In this document: positions 11,022 to 20,146 of the stretch, piece after piece
How the letters are laid out: each line of letters opens with the position of its first letter
Numbering within the stretch: the first letter of the stretch is position 1
Source of the DNA: Microbacterium sp. MF43
GTDB lineage: Bacteria; Actinomycetota; Actinomycetes; Actinomycetales; Microbacteriaceae
DNA: 64,000 nucleotides
Direction: 5' to 3'
NCBI RefSeq assembly: GCF_012847295.1
Contig: NZ_JABBDY010000004.1
Span: forward strand, 124,001 to 188,000
Notes under the pieces: model-generated
The model's input: only the letters and a program-made list of their open reading frames with translations
Told to the model about the DNA's origin: nothing
Database searches by the model: none
Program-made: the position numbers and the translations under genes

Positions 11022-12227
11022 ATGAGGTTCCTGCTGGGCGGGTACACCGCCGATATGGACGGGTCCGCCAGCGGAATCGGGATGCTGCGCGCCGGCGCTG
11101 TCGACGACGCATCGGCCGGTGGGCCGCTGGCGTACACGGGCTCGGTCACCCCCGCCGATTCGCCGTCGTGGCTGACATCGCACCCGACGCTCGACGTCAT
11201 ATACGCCACCCTCGAGAAGCGCGGTGCGGTGCAGGCGTTCCGCCGCACGGGCGAGGCGTCCTTCGCCCCGCTCGGCGACCCGGTCGACGCCGGCGACGCG
11301 ACCTGCCACGTCGCCGTCGCTCCGGACGGCGCATCCCTCGTCGCCGCGTGCTGGGCCGACGGAAACGTCGTGCGCATGAGCCTCGACGGCAGCGGACGGC
11401 CGCACAGCCCGGTGATCGCCCCCGCGGCGACCGATCCCCACCACAACACGTCCGAGCGGTCCGACCGCATCGGTGCCGACGCCGGCTTCGGCGCCGGGCT
11501 CGATCTCGCGGCCGCGGCACGCGCGCTGCGAGAAGCGGCGGGAGACGAGTACGCGCACCTCGTGCCCGACCACGGCGCCCACGACGCCGAGGGGGCTGGT
11601 GCCGAGGGGGCTGGTGCCGAGGCATCCGCTCGCCCATCCCGTGCGCACCAGGTGACCTTCCTATCCGGGGGCGTGATCGCGACCACCGACCTCGGCCTCG
11701 ACCTGGTGCGGTTCTGGCGGGCGGGGCCGACCGGGCTCCGCGCGGTGCAGCACGTCGCGCTGCCCGAGGGCAGCGGACCGCGGCACCTGCTCGCGCACCC
11801 GAGCGGCCACCTCTATGTCGTGACCGAGCTGTCGTGCGAGGTCTTCGTTCTCGCGGCCGCGGCCGACGGCTCGTGGCGCCTCGTCGGGGGGACCCCGCTC
11901 GGTGCCGCCACGCTTCCAGGCGACGCAGCCGCCGAGCTGGCCTCCTCGCGCGACGGCGAGTTCCTCTATGCGGGCGTGCGCGGCAGCAACACGATCGCGA
12001 CGCTGCGGGTCCGCGGTGCGGGTGAGAGCCTCGCGCCCGTCGCCCTCGCCGATGCGGGTGTCGACTGGCCGCGCCACCACCTCGTGGTGCGCGACACGCT
12101 GCTCGTCGCGGGGCAGAAGTCCGAGGACGTGGTGTCGCTCACCCTCGATCTGCGCACCGGCGTCCCGGGCCGGGTGCGACACCGCGCGGACGCGCCCTCG
12201 CCCACGTGCGTGCTGCCGGTACGCTGA
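11022..12227 (+). CDS. Lactonase family beta-propeller protein (6-phosphogluconolactonase-like)
   Basis: A 401-aa protein of the YbhE/Pgl-type seven-bladed propeller lactonase family. Recognisable parts are PSWLTSHPTLDVIYATLE near the N-terminus, the GPRHLLAHPSGHLYVVTELS motif near residue 250, and ASSRDGEFLYAGVRGSNTIA near residue 310. Family members hydrolyse 6-phosphogluconolactone or related sugar lactones in the cytoplasm. An alanine/glycine-rich insertion near residues 185-205 contains a duplicated 5-residue unit. It starts 7 nt after purA and ends 9 nt from the convergent alkylsulfatase. Substrate is uncertain because the family is broad. Confidence 0.85.
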   Translation: MRFLLGGYTADMDGSASGIGMLRAGAVDDASAGGPLAYTGSVTPADSPSWLTSHPTLDVIYATLEKRGAVQAFRRTGEASFAPLGDPVDAGDATCHVAVAPDGASLVAACWADGNVVRMSLDGSGRPHSPVIAPAATDPHHNTSERSDRIGADAGFGAGLDLAAAARALREAAGDEYAHLVPDHGAHDAEGAGAEGAGAEASARPSRAHQVTFLSGGVIATTDLGLDLVRFWRAGPTGLRAVQHVALPEGSGPRHLLAHPSGHLYVVTELSCEVFVLAAAADGSWRLVGGTPLGAATLPGDAAAELASSRDGEFLYAGVRGSNTIATLRVRGAGESLAPVALADAGVDWPRHHLVVRDTLLVAGQKSEDVVSLTLDLRTGVPGRVRHRADAPSPTCVLPVR

Positions 12228-12236
12228 GCCCCCGAC

Positions 12237-14108
12237 TCAGGGGACGACGATCTCGAAGTCCGGATCACCCGGCTGCAGCACGCCCAGCAGGGTCGTGAGC
12301 ACGCCGAAGTCTCCCTCGATCTCCATGCCCTCCTGCGACGCGTCGCCCGCCGCGAACGCGAGCAGTCGCGACTTGGTGAGCTTCACGCTCAGCTGGGCGC
12401 CGGGCGCGGGATCCTTCTCGATGTAGACGAGCACGCCGTTTCTGAGGGTCACCCGGAAGCTGCGGCCGAGATCGGTGAACGTGACGTCGGTGGCGAGGTC
12501 GAGATCCCACGCCGCGGGACCGTTGACCTGGATCGCGAGCGCGTCGAAGAGCTGCTCCGGGCTGAGCTCCGCGAGGATCGACGGGGCGTTGGGCTGCGTG
12601 GGCGTCCCGAAGCTCCCCTCGCGCAGCTCGGTGGCCCCCGACAGGAAGAAGTTGCGCCACGTGCCGTTCTCGATGCCGTAGCCCAGCTGCTCGAGCGTGT
12701 CGGCGTAGAGCGTTCGCGCCGGCTGATGCGAGGCATCCGCGAACACCGCGTGGTCGAGCAGGGTGGCCGCCCAGCGGAGGTCGCCCTCGTCGTACGCCCG
12801 CTGCGCGAGCTCGACGACTCGTCCGATCCCGCCCATCGCCTCGACGTAGCGCTCCGCCTGCGCGGCGGGCGGGTGGGGCCACAGGCGGGCCGGGTTCCCG
12901 TCGAACCAGCCCATGTAGCGCTGATAGATCGCCTTGACGTTGTGGCTGACCGACCCGTAGTACCCGCGCGCGTGCCACGCGTTCTCGAGCGCCGGCGGCA
13001 GGACGAACTCCTCGGCGATCTCGGCGCCCGTGAGCCCGCGGTTGAGCAGGCGCAGGGTCTGGTCGTGAAGGTAGGCGTAGAGATCCCGCTGCAGCGACAG
13101 GAACTCCCGCAGCTCGGCGCCGCCCCAAGTCGGCCAGTGGTGCGACGCGAACACCACCTCGGTGCGATCGCCGAACGTGTCGATCGCCTCGGTCAGGTAC
13201 TGCGACCACACGTGCGGGTCCCGCACCAGCGCGCCGCGCAGGGTGAGCAGGTTGTGCAGCGTGTGCGTGGCGTTCTCAGCCATGCACAGCGCGCGGAAGC
13301 GCGGGAAGTAGAAGTGCATCTCGGACGGCGCCTCGGTGCCCGGCGCCAGCTGGAACTCGATCTCGACGCCGTCGATGACGTGCGTCTCACCCGTCTCCTG
13401 CACGGATAGGGTGGGCACGATGAGCCCGGGGCTGCCGATCGACGTCGTCTGCCCGAGCCCCGCGCCGACCTGGCCGCGCGGCCCCCGCGCGAGCGCCGCT
13501 CCGTACATGTACCCGGCCCGTCGGCCCATCGCGGTGCCGGCGTAGACGTTCTCGGCGATCGCGTGCTCGAGGAAGCCGTCCGGTGCGATGACCGGCACGC
13601 GGCCCGCATCCACCTCCTGCTGCGTGGTCACCCCGAAGACCCCGCCGAAGTGATCGATGTGACTGTGGCTGTAGATCACCGCCGTGACGGGGCGCTCGCC
13701 GCGGTGAGTGCGGTACAGCGTGAGCGCCGCCGCGCAGGCCTCGGTCGTGATGAGCGGATCGATCACGATGACGCCGGTGTCACCCTCGACGAAGGTCACG
13801 TTCGACAGGTCGAAGCCGCGCACCTGGTAGATGCCCTCGACGACCTCGTAGAGACCGTGCTTGACGGCGAGCTGCGACTGGCGCCACAGGCTGGGGTGGA
13901 CGGATGCCGGAGCCTCCCCCTCGAGGAACGCGTACGTGGTGGCATCCCACACGACAGCGCCGTCTGCGGCGCGGATGATCAGGGGCTCCACCGTGCCGAG
14001 GAAGCCCCGGTCGGCATCGTCGAAGTCCGCGCGGTCGGAGAACGGCAGCGACTTCCGTGCGGCGTCGTTGGCCGCGACGACGGCGGGGTGAGGTTCCTGC
14101 GAGGTCAT
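12237..14108 (-). CDS. Alkyl sulfatase (SdsA1/BDS1-like metallo-beta-lactamase fold)
   Basis: A 623-aa enzyme that hydrolyses alkyl sulfate esters. The binuclear zinc site motif is present as YSHSHIDHFGG (HxHxDH), and the second family hallmark, MAENATHTLHNLLTLRGALV, follows. The central domain is the helical dimerisation region typical of SdsA1, and the C-terminal ~130 residues resemble the SCP-2-like domain that binds the alkyl chain. The ATG at 14108 was chosen because AGAAGGA lies 6 nt upstream; an in-frame start 21 nt earlier lacks such spacing. I see no signal peptide, so the enzyme is probably cytoplasmic. No sulfonate or sulfate transport genes are adjacent. Confidence 0.9.
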   Translation of the reverse strand: MTSQEPHPAVVAANDAARKSLPFSDRADFDDADRGFLGTVEPLIIRAADGAVVWDATTYAFLEGEAPASVHPSLWRQSQLAVKHGLYEVVEGIYQVRGFDLSNVTFVEGDTGVIVIDPLITTEACAAALTLYRTHRGERPVTAVIYSHSHIDHFGGVFGVTTQQEVDAGRVPVIAPDGFLEHAIAENVYAGTAMGRRAGYMYGAALARGPRGQVGAGLGQTTSIGSPGLIVPTLSVQETGETHVIDGVEIEFQLAPGTEAPSEMHFYFPRFRALCMAENATHTLHNLLTLRGALVRDPHVWSQYLTEAIDTFGDRTEVVFASHHWPTWGGAELREFLSLQRDLYAYLHDQTLRLLNRGLTGAEIAEEFVLPPALENAWHARGYYGSVSHNVKAIYQRYMGWFDGNPARLWPHPPAAQAERYVEAMGGIGRVVELAQRAYDEGDLRWAATLLDHAVFADASHQPARTLYADTLEQLGYGIENGTWRNFFLSGATELREGSFGTPTQPNAPSILAELSPEQLFDALAIQVNGPAAWDLDLATDVTFTDLGRSFRVTLRNGVLVYIEKDPAPGAQLSVKLTKSRLLAFAAGDASQEGMEIEGDFGVLTTLLGVLQPGDPDFEIVVP

Positions 14109-14191
14109 GCGAGATCCTTCTTTCCGCAACGGTGCCGGTGCGGGGAGTCAGGATCATCCGACCGCCTGCGGGCACGACCGGCGAGGGAGCG

Positions 14192-15400
14192 TCAGAGCTT
14201 GGCGTCCTGCCGTGGGATGAACACCTGCTTGATGATGAGCAGGATCGACGCGGTGATCGGAATCGCCACGAGTGCGCCGAGCAGGCCGAGGAGGGTGCCA
14301 CCGACCAGCGCGCCGATGACGACCAGGGCGCCGGGCACCGACACGGCGCGGTTCATGACCTTGGGGGTGAGGACGTACGCCTCGAGCTGCATGTAGATCA
14401 GGTAGATGATCGCGAAGATCAGCGCGGGCACCCACCCGGTGAAGAGCGCGAGGACCGTCGCCGTGATCCAGTACAGCACTGATCCCACGAGCGGGATCAG
14501 CGTGATGCAGAACGCGAGCACACCCATCAGGGCCGGGAACGGAAGACCGAGGAACAGGTGCAGCAGGAAGGCGACGATCGAGTTGCAGAAGGCCAGGATG
14601 ACCATGCCCATCAGGTAACCGCCGATGGAGCTCGTGATCTGCTCGGTGAGGTCGGCGGCCTTCGCCCGGTTGCGCGCGGGCGCGAAGCGGTTGAGCGACA
14701 CCTTCATCGACGGCAGCGACGCCAGGAAGTAGAGGCTCAGGACGAGAACGATGATCAGCCCCGAGATCGTGGTCGCGATGGTCACGCCGAACTGGAAGAC
14801 GCCGCCGGTGATGGAGGCGATGTTCGACGGATTGGTGAGAAACGCCTCGATCTGCTTGATGATGTCGCCGACCTGGGCGCCGAAGGTGCTGGAGAGCCAG
14901 CTGTAGAAGTCGGACTTCTGGAAGTCCGCGATCGTGGTGGGGAGGTCGGTGAAGAAGGCCGTGATCTGCCGGACCAGAGCAGGGACGACGAGGAGGAGCA
15001 CGCCGGCGAAGACGAGCGCGAACGCCGTGTACACCGTCACGATGCCCCACGCGCGCGGCACCTTGTGCCGTTCGAGCCAGGTCACGACGGGGTCGAGGCC
15101 GAGAGCGACGAAGAGCGCGAACACGACGTAGATGATGATCGTGGAGAGGTTCCAGAAGGCGAGCCCCAGGAGCACCGCCACGAGGCCGCCGAGGGTGAGC
15201 AGCAGGCCGAGCCCGAACGGGTGGTTCAGGTTGGCCCAGAACGTCTTCGAGGCGGGAGCTTCGCCCGAGAACACCGCGACCCCGTCGGGAACCGCGTCAC
15301 CCAGCTCGTGAGCGGCGTTCGTGCCGGCCGTCGGCGTGACGGCGAGGGGCGTGAGGGTCTCGGCGTCGCTCGCGCCCGGCGAGGTGGCAGCGTCGGTCAT
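14192..15400 (-). CDS. AI-2E family transporter
   Basis: A 402-aa polytopic protein of the AI-2E (PerM/TqsA) transporter superfamily. About eight hydrophobic segments are visible, with the long loop after the third or fourth segment (residues ~165-230) and the family motif LVGSVLYWITATVLALFTGW near residue 320. The first ~75 residues are hydrophilic and low-complexity. Members export diverse small molecules or act as antiporters; autoinducer-2 export is demonstrated for only a few, so the substrate is open. The promoter side faces the divergent chorismate mutase gene. Confidence 0.88.
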   Translation of the reverse strand: MTDAATSPGASDAETLTPLAVTPTAGTNAAHELGDAVPDGVAVFSGEAPASKTFWANLNHPFGLGLLLTLGGLVAVLLGLAFWNLSTIIIYVVFALFVALGLDPVVTWLERHKVPRAWGIVTVYTAFALVFAGVLLLVVPALVRQITAFFTDLPTTIADFQKSDFYSWLSSTFGAQVGDIIKQIEAFLTNPSNIASITGGVFQFGVTIATTISGLIIVLVLSLYFLASLPSMKVSLNRFAPARNRAKAADLTEQITSSIGGYLMGMVILAFCNSIVAFLLHLFLGLPFPALMGVLAFCITLIPLVGSVLYWITATVLALFTGWVPALIFAIIYLIYMQLEAYVLTPKVMNRAVSVPGALVVIGALVGGTLLGLLGALVAIPITASILLIIKQVFIPRQDAKL

Positions 15401-15530
15401 GCGTCACACTTTAGGACCGCGGCCTGTCGCCGGCGAAGACACGCTCGATATTTCACCCCGCGCGGGCGATAGGCGGCGGCGCCGTGACCGGTCGAGCGCT
15501 CGGGTATCGTCGGAGGCCGAGGAGGTTGCC

Positions 15531-15824
15531 ATGACCGAGGACCCGACGACGACGCTGAAGCGGCTGCGCAACAGCATCGACAACATCGACGCCTCCCTCG
15601 TCTATCTCCTCGCCGAGCGGTTCAAGGCAACGAAGCAGGTCGGCCATCTCAAGGCGGAGCACGGAATGCCGGCATCCGACCCCGCTCGCGAGGAGCAGCA
15701 GGTCGCCCGGCTGCGCCGGCTCGCCGAGGAGGCCGAGCTCGACCCGGCCTTCGCCGAGAAGTGGTTCAACTTCGTGGTCGCCGAGGTGATCCGCCACCAC
15801 ACCGAGGCAGCCGACAGCCGCTGA
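15531..15824 (+). CDS. aroQ: Chorismate mutase (AroQ class)
   Basis: A 97-aa all-helical chorismate mutase, which converts chorismate to prephenate for phenylalanine and tyrosine synthesis. The AroQ pattern is visible: LKRLRNSIDNIDASLVYLLAERF in helix 1 (written here as LKRLRNSIDNIDASL), then ATKQVGHLKAEHGMPASD with the conserved active-site Lys/Arg. GGAGG lies upstream of the ATG at suitable spacing; longer in-frame starts would overlap the divergent transporter gene. It is a free-standing monofunctional enzyme, lacking prephenate dehydratase or secretion sequences. Confidence 0.92.
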   Translation: MTEDPTTTLKRLRNSIDNIDASLVYLLAERFKATKQVGHLKAEHGMPASDPAREEQQVARLRRLAEEAELDPAFAEKWFNFVVAEVIRHHTEAADSR

Positions 15825-15848
15825 ACCGCGGCGTCGACCGCGTCGACG

Positions 15849-16643
15849 TCACACGAGCGGGATGCGCCCGCCGTCGCGCCACGCCTCGTACTCCGCCCTG
15901 CTGTCGGGAGTGAGCGGGTAGTACTCGGACAGACGTGCGCCCTGCTCGAGGCGCATGCGACTGAAGTCCTCCCAGTTCTCATGGTCCTCGGCCGAACGCA
16001 CCAGCTCCTCGGCCCTGCTGCCGGGCACGATCACCGCCCCGTCGTCGTCGGCGACGACCACATCGCCGGGAAGGCACAGCACGCCGCCCGCCGCGATCGG
16101 CACGTCGTACGCCCAGGGGAAGAGGTCGGTCTGCGAGGCGTAGTGCGGGGTGACGCCCGTGCACCAGATCGGCACCCCGAGCTCGCGCACGCGCGCCACA
16201 TCGCGGATGCGGCCGTCGACGACGATGCCGGCACCCCCGCGACGCTTGAAGTAGCGCACGAGCATGTCGCCGAAGCATCCCGTGAAGGCGCTGCCGTAGG
16301 CCTGCACGACGAGAACGTCGCCCTCCTGGACCGTCTCGAGCACCTCCCACAGCGCCGTGTGGCGCTCGATGTACTCCTGGCTCACGCCGCTCGCGACGTC
16401 TTCGCGCTGCGGCATGAACTGGAGCGTGAGTGCCGAGCCGACGACACGGCTGCCTCGCTCGAGCGGCAGCGGGCCCTGCACTGCCGTGCGGGTGATGCCC
16501 ATGCCGTTCAGCTTGGCGCACGCCGTGGCGGCGCTGACGATCTCCATCCGCCGGACGATGTCGGCGTCGGCGCGCTCGAACGGCTCGCCGCGCACCGGCA
16601 GCGGGTACACGGATGACAGGGGGGTCGGGTGGGTGATGCTCAC
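15849..16643 (-). CDS. RraA-like protein / 4-hydroxy-4-methyl-2-oxoglutarate aldolase family
   Basis: A 264-aa member of the RraA/HMG aldolase family. The metal- and substrate-binding signature is clear: GDMLVRYFKRRGGAGIVVDG followed by RIRDVARVRELGVPIWCTG (the conserved Arg-Asp pair), then GDVVVADDDGAVIVP. True RraA regulators of RNase E are about 160 aa; this longer form with extra C-terminal helices matches aldolases or decarboxylases of carbohydrate or aromatic catabolism. Its ATG overlaps the stop of the upstream 644-aa gene by 4 nt, so the two are translationally coupled and likely act in one pathway. The exact oxo-acid substrate is not determinable. Confidence 0.85.
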   Translation of the reverse strand: MSITHPTPLSSVYPLPVRGEPFERADADIVRRMEIVSAATACAKLNGMGITRTAVQGPLPLERGSRVVGSALTLQFMPQREDVASGVSQEYIERHTALWEVLETVQEGDVLVVQAYGSAFTGCFGDMLVRYFKRRGGAGIVVDGRIRDVARVRELGVPIWCTGVTPHYASQTDLFPWAYDVPIAAGGVLCLPGDVVVADDDGAVIVPGSRAEELVRSAEDHENWEDFSRMRLEQGARLSEYYPLTPDSRAEYEAWRDGGRIPLV

Positions 16644-18574
16644 GGTTTCTCCTCATCGGATCGGTTGAAGTGCTGGTGCCGGGCGGCGCGGACGCGGCGC
16701 GTGATGTCGAGGTCGAGGCGGATCCGCGTGCGCGCGGGAAGCTCGACGGTGAGCCGCGCGTCACCCACGTCCTCTCGCCGGCTGACGACGCTCGCGTCGG
16801 GGATCGCGTAGCGGTGCGGGTCGCCGGGGTAGCCCGGCGACCCGGCGTCGTAGGCGACCGTGTCGAAGCGGTCCTCGCCGAAAGCACCGGCGACGAGGGT
16901 CACCACGCGCGTCCGGGCGCCGAGGTTCATGAGCTCGACGGTGAGTCGCGAGGATTCGATGCCGCTGACCAGCGCCGCGACGTCCTCGGGGAGCCCGGGG
17001 CGCCCGCGAACGGCATCGCCGACGATGACGCGGGCATGCGTGAGTCCGCCGTAGTACAGCGCCGGCGGAGCGCCGAACACGAGTTGCGTCAGCACCTCGG
17101 TCACCACGGGGTTCAGCCGCTGCCAGAAGTGGATGTCGCCGTCGTCCGGCTCGGCCGGGGCCTCTTCGATGAGCGCGATCCGCCGCAGCACCTGCGCGAT
17201 CGCGAGCCGCAGCGCGCGCTCGGGGTAATCCGGATTGCGGCCGGCGAGATACTCGCTCCACGGGGCCTCGTGTCCTTGTTCCTCCTTGTCGTGGAACCAG
17301 TGGACCGCGGTCCAGTCCACCGTCGAGGAGGCGCGGATCCGGTCGAGCCGCTCCTGGTCGGCAGGCGCCTGCGAGATCCACGCCAGCCAGAGGAGGGGCT
17401 GAAGGGGAACGGGGTGGAAGTCGAACCACCCGCCCGGGCCGTGGCGGTAGGGCACGAGCAATTCGCGCGTGCGCTCGTCGGCGTGCAGCCGGTCGGCCCA
17501 CCCGGGACCGAGGCTGCCGCGCCGGCCGATGTCGTCGAGGACCTGGCCGTGGGCCAGCACGGCGTCGAAGAGCCCGCGGACCAGGTCGAGGCGTTCGAGG
17601 TCGCCCGTGAGGAGCGCGGCGTTCTGGGCCGCGACGGTGGCGGCGGGTCCGATCGTGTAGAGGCCGTGGGGCCAGGTCCACCCGTAGTGGCCGCCGTACC
17701 ACGCCCCGTCGTGCAGCTCCCCGACCGTGCCGCCGGGACCGACATTGTCGGGCAGGAGTCCGTCGTTGCGTGCGGCCCGCTCGCGCCACGCGTCGATGTA
17801 CTCCAGCACCCACTCCGAGAAGCGGGCGTCGTTGTCGTACAGCCACGCGTTCGTCGCCAGGGTCGTCGCGGCGAGATTGACCGCGGTGTCGCCTCGGCCC
17901 ATCCGCTCCTGCATGGCCCGTCCCATGCGCGAAGCCGCACCATCCGCCCGCAGGTCGTCCCAGGAGTCGACCCCGTCCACGTCATGTAGCGGCAGGCCGT
18001 AGATGCGCATGCCGTCCTGGTCGGCGCCGTAGCTCTCCCAATCCTCGCCGACGCCCCATCGCGGCCCGCGCGAACCGGTATGCGGAGCGACGATGGTGCG
18101 CGTGGCGGCGTCGTAGTTCCCCGTGGGCGAATCAGGGAGGTAGAAGCCCGCGAACCTGCGCGCACGGTCGCGGAAGGCCCCGTCCGAGGGGTCCGCGGCG
18201 CAGATCCCGAGGAAGAGCGGCAGTGATTCCCCCTGGTGGAACCAGTCGTAGCCGACCTCGTACTCGTCGTGCACGAATCCGTACTCGGTCAGCTGCCGAG
18301 TCACGCCCTCCCAATGATGCTTCGCCGCCTCGAGCAGGTCGTCAGAGCCACCGAGGCGGTAGAGCGCGGGCCAGTTGAAGAACGCCTCGTAGAAGTCGTC
18401 CGCGCCGTCGCGCCCGTACATCCGGCCGCGGTAGCGCAGACGCCCGTCTGTCTCGCAGAACCGCTGGATGAAGAGGCGCCAGGCGGCATCTTGCAGCGTG
18501 AGCAGTTCACGTTGCAGTACCGCCCACTGCGGCACCTCGCGCAGTGGGGCCGACGCGTGGATTCGGCGCGTCAT
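16640..18574 (-). CDS. Unknown 644-aa protein, probable alpha/alpha-barrel sugar-active enzyme
   Basis: I do not recognise a named family with certainty. The protein is soluble, rich in Trp, Tyr, His and Asp, and its helical repeats with aromatic and acidic clusters (YDWFHQGESLPLFLG, GAWYGGHYGWTWPHGLYTIG, GPGGWFDFHPVPLQPLLWL) resemble (alpha/alpha)6-barrel glycoside hydrolases or polysaccharide lyases. The last ~120 residues look beta-rich, as in the C-terminal sandwich of such enzymes. There is no signal peptide, so it is likely cytoplasmic. It overlaps the RraA-like gene by 4 nt, and an 18-bp palindrome lies 15 bp before the start codon, next to an FCD-type GntR gene. This context suggests a regulated catabolic step on a sugar or uronate. 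The enzyme class is inference. Confidence 0.6.
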   Translation of the reverse strand: MTRRIHASAPLREVPQWAVLQRELLTLQDAAWRLFIQRFCETDGRLRYRGRMYGRDGADDFYEAFFNWPALYRLGGSDDLLEAAKHHWEGVTRQLTEYGFVHDEYEVGYDWFHQGESLPLFLGICAADPSDGAFRDRARRFAGFYLPDSPTGNYDAATRTIVAPHTGSRGPRWGVGEDWESYGADQDGMRIYGLPLHDVDGVDSWDDLRADGAASRMGRAMQERMGRGDTAVNLAATTLATNAWLYDNDARFSEWVLEYIDAWRERAARNDGLLPDNVGPGGTVGELHDGAWYGGHYGWTWPHGLYTIGPAATVAAQNAALLTGDLERLDLVRGLFDAVLAHGQVLDDIGRRGSLGPGWADRLHADERTRELLVPYRHGPGGWFDFHPVPLQPLLWLAWISQAPADQERLDRIRASSTVDWTAVHWFHDKEEQGHEAPWSEYLAGRNPDYPERALRLAIAQVLRRIALIEEAPAEPDDGDIHFWQRLNPVVTEVLTQLVFGAPPALYYGGLTHARVIVGDAVRGRPGLPEDVAALVSGIESSRLTVELMNLGARTRVVTLVAGAFGEDRFDTVAYDAGSPGYPGDPHRYAIPDASVVSRREDVGDARLTVELPARTRIRLDLDITRRVRAARHQHFNRSDEEKP

Positions 18575-18588
18575 GGATCCCCCTTTAA

Positions 18589-18606
18589 TCGTCTATCGAT
18601 AGACGA
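18589..18606. promoter_or_regulatory. Perfect 18-bp palindrome, putative GntR (FCD) operator
   Basis: TCGTCTATCGATAGACGA is a perfect dyad located 15-32 bp upstream of the start of the 644-aa gene and between it and the GntR gene. FCD-type GntR regulators typically bind such short symmetric sites in front of the catabolic genes they control. The regulator-site pairing is inferred from adjacency. Confidence 0.75.
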
Positions 18607-18641
18607 GAAGAGCGTAGTCCGCGATCGGCCGGTGCACAACA

Positions 18642-19289
18642 TCACCGCTCCTCGTCGATGTCGAGCGCGCCGGACGCGTGGGCCGAGAACGCGGCGGCCG
18701 CGGCATCCGGCCCCGTCCTCAACGCCTCGACGAGATCGGCGTGCCAGGCCACCACCTGCGACCGATCCCCCGAGAACGCCGGGTCGCCGATCGCACGCTG
18801 GCTGACGAGCGTGGGCTCGAGCGTCTGCCAGAGGCGCACGAGTACCGTGCGCTGGGTCATGCTGACGACCGCCCGATGGAACTCCAGATCGAGGGCGCGG
18901 AACGTCGCCCAGTCCTCGGCGTCGACAGCCGCCCGCATCCGTCCCACGACCCCTTCGAGGGTGGCGAACTCGGCGTCGCCGGCCTCCTCTGCCGCTATGC
19001 GCGCGGCCTCCGATTCGATCGAGGCGCGCATCGTGCGCGAGATCTCCGTTTCGCGGAGCGAGATCTCGGTCACATAGCTTCCCCGCCGGGGAAGAGACTC
19101 CACCAGCCCGGCGTGGACGAGCCGCTTCACCGCCTCGCGCACGGGCGCCTGGCTGATGCCGAGCTGCCGCGCGATCTCGGACTCCACCACACGCGAGCCG
19201 GGCGCGCGCGTGCCGTCGAGGATCGACGCGAGGATCAGCTCGTATACCTGATCCGAGAGCAGGCTCCGGCTGATCGTCCCGGGTTCCAT
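18642..19289 (-). CDS. GntR family transcriptional regulator, FCD (FadR-type) subfamily
   Basis: A 215-aa regulator. Residues about 8-75 form the winged helix-turn-helix (SRVVESEIARQLGISQAPVR then EAVKRLVHAGLVESLPRRGS). Residues about 85-205 form the all-helical FCD ligand-binding domain with the metal-coordinating pattern including FRALDLEFHRAVV. Such regulators respond to organic acids or sugar acids. It lies directly upstream of the 644-aa gene and the RraA-like gene on the same strand, with the perfect palindrome at 18589-18606 in between, so it probably controls that pair. Confidence 0.93.
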   Translation of the reverse strand: MEPGTISRSLLSDQVYELILASILDGTRAPGSRVVESEIARQLGISQAPVREAVKRLVHAGLVESLPRRGSYVTEISLRETEISRTMRASIESEAARIAAEEAGDAEFATLEGVVGRMRAAVDAEDWATFRALDLEFHRAVVSMTQRTVLVRLWQTLEPTLVSQRAIGDPAFSGDRSQVVAWHADLVEALRTGPDAAAAAFSAHASGALDIDEER

Positions 19290-19395
19290 GGGCGCCTCCG
19301 CTCCTGGTGTGTGCGCGCTCCCAGCCTAGCGACGATCCATGATCGCAAATCGATCCTGCTCCCGGGGCGCGCGGCCGATCTCTCGCCGGCGATCG

Positions 19396-19429
19396 GAAGA
19401 CCCGCCCCTGGCGGGAGGGGCGGGTCTTC
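19396..19429. terminator. Strong hairpin, terminator of the ABC operon
   Basis: A perfect 13-bp stem (GAAGACCCGCCCC and its complement) with an 8-nt loop lies 22 bp beyond the stop codon of the ABC permease gene. No long T-run follows, as is common in high-GC actinobacteria. It separates the YtrA/ABC operon from the GntR gene. Confidence 0.75.
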
Positions 19430-19450
19430 TTCCGGGCGAGCGGCAGGGGG

Positions 19451-20146
19451 TCAGGGAACCGCGCGCCGGAGCGTGAGGAACGCGACGGCAGCGAGGACCG
19501 CACCGAGGAGCAGTCCCCACAGCGACAGTCCGAGCGGCCCCTGCGCCGCGAACCACTCGAACACCTGCGCCCACGCGTTCAGCCGGCCGACGAGGTACAT
19601 CCACAGGACGAGCAGCGCACCGAGCCCGACGAGCACCAGGGTCAGCACCAGTGACCCGGAGCGCTTGTAGATCGTGGCCGCCCAGAAGCCCGACACGAAG
19701 ACGAGCATCGCCGAGGTGAACCAGAACACCAGTGCGACTCCGGCGCCCGACCCCCACACCCACGGCAGGGTGAAGAAGTAGCCGTTGAGGCCCCAGCCGC
19801 CGGTGGCGTCCTCGATGAGGCCCCCCACGACGTAGACGACGGCGAGCACGAGACTGGTCGTCGCGGCCGTCAGCAGCGTGCCCGAGAAGAAGTCGCGGCG
19901 CGTCACGCTCATCGCCTGCGAGAACGGGAAGCTGAGCGTCAGCGCCTGGACTCCGACGACACAGAAGTACCAGAGCGGTGCCTGCGCACCGCCACCGTAC
20001 TTCGGGCCGGTCACGCCCGAGCTCTGGAGCATCGCGTAGACGGCCAGTGTCAGCAGGAACGCGCCGCCGAGCACCAGGAGCGGCACCCAGATGTACGTCT
20101 GGCGGTTGATCAATTGCATGCGGACGACGTTGACGGTCCGGTTCAT
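19451..20146 (-). CDS. ABC transporter permease (YtrA-linked operon)
   Basis: A 231-aa membrane protein with about six helices, starting at an ATG that overlaps the stop of the ATPase gene by 4 nt. It begins MNRTVNVVRMQLINRQTYIW and has hydrophobic blocks near residues 20-42, 60-80, 95-115, 135-158, 168-188 and 205-225. The sequence is typical of small ABC-2-like permeases found with YtrA-type regulators. Its partner is the ATPase encoded immediately upstream. The substrate is unknown; homologous systems respond to cell-wall antibiotics or act as general envelope-stress exporters. Confidence 0.85.
   Translation of the reverse strand: MNRTVNVVRMQLINRQTYIWVPLLVLGGAFLLTLAVYAMLQSSGVTGPKYGGGAQAPLWYFCVVGVQALTLSFPFSQAMSVTRRDFFSGTLLTAATTSLVLAVVYVVGGLIEDATGGWGLNGYFFTLPWVWGSGAGVALVFWFTSAMLVFVSGFWAATIYKRSGSLVLTLVLVGLGALLVLWMYLVGRLNAWAQVFEWFAAQGPLGLSLWGLLLGAVLAAVAFLTLRRAVP

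Noticed and set aside
11591-11625. Short 15-bp duplication inside the lactonase gene
   Set aside because: Two copies in a low-complexity Ala/Gly linker; likely slippage without significance.
8885-11686. A 2.8-kb open frame on the minus strand running through purA and the lactonase gene
   Set aside because: Only the last 254 codons (from 9649) look like a protein; the rest is antisense to well-recognised genes and reflects high GC content.
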